Assembly: GCA_905372265.1 (NCBI GenBank)
Contig: CAJPOL010000093.1
Span: forward strand, 1 to 6,564
Origin: an uncultured Treponema sp.
Lineage (GTDB): Bacteria > Spirochaetota > Spirochaetia > Treponematales > Treponemataceae
DNA length: 6,564 bases
Reading direction: 5' to 3'
Part shown: positions 5,284 through 6,564 of the stretch, piece after piece
Layout of the letters: each line of letters begins with the position of its first letter
Position numbering within the stretch: the stretch's first letter is position 1
The notes under the pieces: model-generated
Database searches by the model: none
What the model was told of the DNA's origin: nothing
What the model saw: only the letters and a program-made list of their open reading frames with translations
Position numbers and translations under genes: made by a program

Positions 5284-6420
5284 ATGACAAAAAATAGAAT
5301 GTATCTAAAGATGATCACGAGCTCGCTGGTGCGCCGCCGCTCAAGGATGCTTGTTGCGTTATTGGCGATTGCAATCGGCTCTACGGTATTATCGGGCTTG
5401 CTGACTATTTATTACGATATTCCGCGGCAGATGGGGACGGTATTCCGTTCCTACGGCGCGAATCTGATATTCCTGCCTGAGGAAAGCGATGTTAAAATTA
5501 CGCAGGAGCAGATCGGCAACATTAAAAAAGAAATTGATTCTGAAAAATTGGTCGGGTTTGCGCCGTATATTTATCAATCGGCGAAGGTGAATGAACAGCC
5601 GTACATGATCGCCGCGACCGATCTAGCTAACGCAAAACAGAACAGCCCGTATTGGCTTATCCGCGGGAACTGGCCGCAGGGAAAAAAAGAAGCGCTGATC
5701 GGGCATGAGATAAGCCGCAATATCGGGTTGTCGGCAGGCGATACGTTCATCGTCAATACGCCGAAACCGAACGGCGACGTTACCGTCAATGAATGCATTG
5801 TGTCAGGTATTGTTACCACCGGCGGGGTGGAAGAAGAATTCATCTTTATGAGCCTTGAGGATGTACAAAACATTATTGGTCATAACGATACCTTTGACGT
5901 TATCGAATGCAGCATCGACGGCAATCAGGATTATCTTAAATCGATAGCTGAAAATGTGTCGCAGCATGTTGCAGGCATCACGCCCCGGCTGGTAAAACGG
6001 GTAACGGAATCGCAGGATGTTGTGCTGAGTAAGCTGCAAGCGCTTGTATGGATTGTTACCGTTATCGTGCTGTTTTTAACGATGATCTGCGTAACGACAA
6101 CGATGATGGCTGTCGTTGCGGAACGCCGGAAAGAGATCGGTTTAAAGAAAGCGCTCGGCGCATCGAACAGCTCCGTTGTGAAAGACTTTTTAGGCGAGGC
6201 GGTGATGCTTGGTCTTATCGGCGGCGCTCTCGGCGTAGGGTTGGGGTATGTGTTTGCCGACAATGTGAGCATCAGCGTGTTTGCGCGGGAGGTTTCGTTT
6301 CCGGTGCAGCTGGCTCCGTTTACGGTACTCGCTTCCGTCATTATCACGATAATTTCCTGCTTATTTCCCGTACGCGCCACAGTGGATATCGATCCTGCTC
6401 TGGTACTGCGCGGAGAATAA
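5284..6420 (+). CDS. FtsX/MacB-type ABC transporter permease, second subunit
   Basis: A second FtsX-type permease (378 aa), similar in plan to the preceding protein and probably its tandem paralogue. It has a basic N-terminus and first helix (about 20-43), an extracytoplasmic core (44-250), three helices (about 251-277, 303-325, 341-362) and the coupling motif RRKEIGLKKALGASN (281-295). The C-terminus PALVLRGE matches the family. I chose ATG-5284 because GGGGAGG (5269-5275) is 8 bases upstream. The alternative GTG at 5275 would use the last G of that ribosome binding site and would add only three residues. Its core is about 50 residues shorter than that of the first permease and lacks its WYC/ICY segment, so the pair is asymmetric. 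It lies 29 bases after the previous stop, in one operon with it. Confidence 0.92.
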   Translation: MTKNRMYLKMITSSLVRRRSRMLVALLAIAIGSTVLSGLLTIYYDIPRQMGTVFRSYGANLIFLPEESDVKITQEQIGNIKKEIDSEKLVGFAPYIYQSAKVNEQPYMIAATDLANAKQNSPYWLIRGNWPQGKKEALIGHEISRNIGLSAGDTFIVNTPKPNGDVTVNECIVSGIVTTGGVEEEFIFMSLEDVQNIIGHNDTFDVIECSIDGNQDYLKSIAENVSQHVAGITPRLVKRVTESQDVVLSKLQALVWIVTVIVLFLTMICVTTTMMAVVAERRKEIGLKKALGASNSSVVKDFLGEAVMLGLIGGALGVGLGYVFADNVSISVFAREVSFPVQLAPFTVLASVIITIISCLFPVRATVDIDPALVLRGE

Positions 6421-6456
6421 TAGAGTATAAGAAGAGAACGCATGGAGGAGCAATAG

Positions 6457-6564
6457 ATGAATATTTTAACGCTGAGCGGAATTTCAAAAATTTACGGCGA
6501 TCTTAAAGCGCTGGATGCTATAGACTTATCGGTTGAAGAAGGGGAGTGGCTTTCGATTATGGGG
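6457..6564 (+). CDS. ABC transporter ATP-binding protein (5' end only)
   Basis: The first 36 codons of an ABC ATPase; the window ends inside the gene. Visible are the opening strand MNILTLSGISKIYG with the A-loop tyrosine (Tyr13), and the usual lead-in to Walker A (EEGEWLSIMG), whose first glycine is residue 36. Walker A, Q-loop, signature and Walker B lie beyond the window. ATG-6457 has GGAGG (6444-6448) at 8 bases. By position and type it belongs to the LolD/MacB-like group and should energise the two permeases just upstream, as Cj1663 does in the equivalent locus. The gap of 36 bases to the second permease contains no promoter or terminator. Confidence 0.88.
   Translation, partial: MNILTLSGISKIYGDLKALDAIDLSVEEGEWLSIMG

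Noticed and set aside
6442..6456. Mini-ORF ATG GAG GAG CAA TAG directly before the ATPase start
   Set aside because: The GGAGGAG within it is the ATPase ribosome binding site, and the mini-ORF has no site of its own; most likely chance.
6048..6506. 152-residue + strand frame overlapping the second permease and the ATPase start
   Set aside because: Arg- and Cys-rich out-of-frame translation of two well-supported genes.

Overview
The window reads as a chromosomal segment of a host-associated spirochete, most likely a Treponema of moderate GC content. The main support is a lipoprotein-type P19 protein that resembles Tp34 of T. pallidum, lying next to an FTR1 permease. The genus is my inference from protein character; no database was searched.

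All genes are on the + strand and follow the order of the P19 iron-uptake locus known from Campylobacter (FTR1, P19, DUF2318/FtrD-like Fe-S membrane protein, two FtsX-type ABC permeases, ABC ATPase). Layout: 1-252 holds a structured repeat and a strong sigma70-like promoter; 253-1545 is the FTR1 permease; 1546-1781 holds an inverted, diverged copy of the same repeat and the hairpin-rich leader of the next gene; 1782-2408 is the P19 lipoprotein; 2409-2681 is a 273-base untranslated region of consecutive stem-loops that ends in an intrinsic terminator; 2682-3961 is the DUF2318/FtrD-like protein; 3977-5254 and 5284-6420 are the two permeases; the ATPase starts at 6457 and is cut by the window end after 36 codons.

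Together the genes should form an envelope iron-acquisition system. P19 binds metal outside the inner membrane, FTR1 moves iron through it, the Fe-S membrane protein probably supplies redox chemistry, and the ABC part (a heterodimer of two MacB/FtsX-like permeases plus ATPase) does mechanical or export work whose substrate is unknown.

The most unusual part is the start of the DUF2318 gene. Its Shine-Dalgarno sequence begins at the base right after the T-tract of the terminator, so no separate promoter fits between them and expression must pass the terminator. The only well-placed start codon is ATT. The reading frame breaks after about 41 codons at a run of ten A's and continues in the -1 frame, where the rest of the protein is intact. 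This makes the gene a candidate for attenuation plus phase variation or slippage, or else a homopolymer sequencing error. The inverted repeats around the FTR1 gene are a second point of interest.
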